Positions 62,001 through 64,000 of a stretch of DNA of 64,000 nucleotides are shown in pieces. A program made the position numbers and the translations under genes. The notes beneath the pieces were generated by a model. That model was not told the DNA's origin. It did not search any database and was given only the letters and a program-made list of their open reading frames with translations. This DNA is from Progne subis subis (lineage: Eukaryota > Chordata > Aves > Passeriformes > Hirundinidae), in contig JAKJHU010000023.1 in the NCBI GenBank assembly GCA_022316685.1, positions 4,420,692 to 4,484,691 on the forward strand, read 5' to 3'. Numbering within the stretch: position 1 is the first letter of the stretch; every line of letters begins with the position of its first letter.

Positions 62001-62820
62001 TGACATAAAATTGAATATTTTTAAAATTTATTCCAAAGCATTTTTCAGGTCTCCAGATATTTATCCATTGCTTGAAAGTTCTCCAATAACCTTACTCGTA
62101 AATATTTTGTTAGTTGATTATACCAAGATAAAACCAATTAGGAAGATGTATTTTATAAATATTAATTACATCCAGAGACCACATTATCCCAAAATTACAT
62201 AGAAAAAGAAATTATATAGTCATCATCTTATCTGAGAGAAAACAATACCTATTACTTTTGTGAAAACCAAGAAAGGAAGAATTAATTCAATAAACTTATG
62301 ATTAAATAGCAGTGGTTAATTTCACAGCCAGGCACTCAAAGTCTTGATTTACTTTCTTTTGTTTTTCAGTAGAGGATTATACCCCCTAGATTCAGAAGTT
62401 AGGAATTAAAATTGATTTTTTTTCTACTAATAATACTATGAAAAACAGACAGAATTGTGTAAATTTACTTTAGACATTATGTCTAAGTTATAAAGATGGT
62501 TTCCCCATTCGTATGTTTAGAAAGCTGGTATCTTAAATTTTCTATATTTTTCTATATTTCTATATTTTTCTATATAATTTTCTATATTATATGCTATATG
62601 CTTTGCAGATAAGGAGGGAAAAAGAAAGTTTACTTTTCCATGTAGAAAGGCCAAATGAATAAAACCCTTCTTTTGAACTCACCTCTGTATAATTTGAATT
62701 AAAGTAATTCTAAGAACATTACAGTCAGACACTCAGAGGAATTTGGTGTCTAAAAATAGCTGTCTTTAGGGTTTTTCAAGAGAGCTTAAGAAAGCTAGGA
62801 ACTTAACTCCCATCTTAGAG
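59095..62820. other. AT-rich sequence without a recognised gene
   Basis: A 130-codon frame at 60198-60590 has no recognised domain. A tandem array of tctatattt-like units lies at about 62540-62600. No LTR or CR1 sequence is seen until 62.83 kb. Confidence 0.5.
62540..62600. repeat. Imperfect tandem repeat of tctatattt units
   Basis: Five to six units of 9 to 12 bp with variable T runs, within very AT-rich sequence. Confidence 0.8.
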
Positions 62821-62829
62821 CTTCTTAAT

Positions 62830-63253
62830 GCCTTTGGCAGTGCTAATTTTCTGGAGAGAGTCCAGCACAGGCTCCCTAAGCACATTAATAGACTGGAGCA
62901 CCTCCTGTATGAGGAAGAGCTGGGAAAGCTGAGACTGCTCAGCCTGGAGAAGGCTCAGAAGAACCTTAATGTGCATAAACACCTGCAGGGAGGGTGAAAA
63001 GAGGATGGGGACAGGCTCCAAAGGTGCCCAAACTTAACAGGAGGATCCCTCTGAATATCAAGAACCAGTCCTTCAGTGGGAGGGTGACTGAGCCCTGGCA
63101 CAAGCTGCACTGAGAATTTGTAAGGTCTCCCTTCTTGGAGATGTTAAAAATTTATCCAGATGTGGTCCTGGAAAATCAGCTCAAGACGGGGATTGGATCA
63201 GGTGGCCACCAGATGTCAATTCCAACTTCAACCTGTCTGTGGTTCTGTTTACA
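62830..63253 (+). mobile_element. CR1 LINE 3' fragment
   Basis: Sense-strand CR1 order: gagagagtccagcacaggct, ctgctcagcctggagaaggc, a garbled ORF2 C-terminal block, then the 3' UTR words ggtggccaccagatgtcaat and a tail ending tgtggttctgtt. Diverged and 5'-truncated. Confidence 0.85.
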
Positions 63254-63254
63254 C

Positions 63255-64000
63255 AGTTCAGAAAGGTGAAAAAAGGAGCTTAAGGAAAAGTATAGCAGGC
63301 ACAATAAACTTTATACAAAAATATTTTTATATTTACAAATACTTAATTATCCACAGCACTATGCTGCCATGCATTTCAGGGAGAACAAATATAGAAGATC
63401 ACAAATGCAGTATATCTTCCTGTGCCTGTGAAGATGATCCTATGAATCGTCATTCCTTGAATACATGCAACACCCAAATAACCCACATAAGGAAAAATAC
63501 AGCAATAAAAGAAAATTAATAGTAAGATCAGTAAAATGCAATAATTTCTAAAGTCATGTGAGATGCTATGTTACTTTCTGAAACCACAAGAGTAAAAGCA
63601 GTGACTAAGAGACGACTGTAAATTAAATGCCTCCTGTAGGCAATGAAAGGGATTTTAATTTCTCCAGATGTCTGTGCAGGTGATAATCAAAGCACCGGTA
63701 CTAGAACAGAAGGGTAATGTTGTGTCCCCCTCAAGGCCAAATAGCTCACTAATATACCAATTCCTGTAGCTCCACAGTTTTTGGCTGTGGCCAAAAGATG
63801 CTCAGGGCTGGACACAAGAACAGAGTAAGCATGGCATAAAACTTCCACAATGTATATAGGTTTTGACTGCAGAACACTGAACTTCAAAATGAAAATTTTT
63901 ATTATTGAATATTTTGATTAAAATATTAAGAACAACCTTACAGGTATTATTCCTACTTTGTCTGTCTAGATTGTGATACAATATACAGAAAAATAAATCT
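63255..64000. other. AT-rich sequence to the window end
   Basis: The 119-codon frame at 63160-63519 begins inside the CR1 fragment and continues into unique AT-rich sequence with no recognised domain, so it is treated as chance. No further element seen. Confidence 0.55.

Noticed and set aside
1..64000. CRISPR array, tRNA, rRNA or bacterial operon structure
   Set aside because: No regularly spaced direct repeats, no tRNA-like cloverleaf or rRNA signature was recognised, and the repeat content is that of a bird nuclear genome.

Overview
This window looks like an intergenic, AT-rich stretch of a bird nuclear genome. The main evidence is its repeats. There are at least ten fragments of the CR1 LINE family, several ending in the CR1-type tail related to ATTCTGTGA, and there are solo LTRs of avian endogenous retroviruses. 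No L1/Alu-type elements are apparent. The mix of CR1 copies degraded to different degrees and young solo LTRs with intact target-site duplications (TSDs) fits a songbird, but that narrower placement is inference. I see no convincing host protein-coding exon, rRNA, tRNA or CRISPR array. Bacterial features (operons, ribosome binding sites, origins) do not apply.

Layout: 0-6.8 kb has a solo LTR (257-621, minus), a weak CR1 relic (about 3.55 kb) and two opposed LTR-like segments (5.84-6.78 kb). 9.5-15 kb has CR1 pieces at 9.5, 10.86-11.53 (minus) and 13.64-14.88 kb (plus, internally deleted), with a solo LTR at 12217-12923. 16.7-25.7 kb is mostly unique sequence with long homopolymers, including a 25-G run followed by a GTTT-rich tract. 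26.7-30.1 kb has a GC-richer unidentified block, an LTR with a 4-bp TSD (27048-27653) and a second copy of the 12.2-kb LTR family (29436-30068). 33-40 kb has CR1 fragments, one head-to-head pair, and a 391-bp LTR (36993-37383). 43.9-45.7 kb holds the longest CR1, with a broken reverse transcriptase reading frame on the minus strand. 47.3-48.2 kb has a third copy of the 12.2-kb LTR family (plus) and a CA microsatellite. 56.4-59.1 kb has a second copy of the 391-bp LTR family, an unassigned ORF and a CR1 fragment. A last CR1 fragment is at 62.8-63.25 kb.

Nothing here works together as a pathway; the functional content is what LTR promoters, polyadenylation signals or possible enhancers could supply. 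The most useful observations are: two independent CR1 copies carrying near-perfect inverted duplications that form hairpins; a splice-donor-like site inside the U5 part of all three copies of one LTR family; LTRs with exact 6-bp TSDs against one with a 4-bp TSD, pointing to different integrase classes; a 25-nt G tract; and a few unique segments that resemble conserved noncoding elements. I found no clear previously undescribed gene system.
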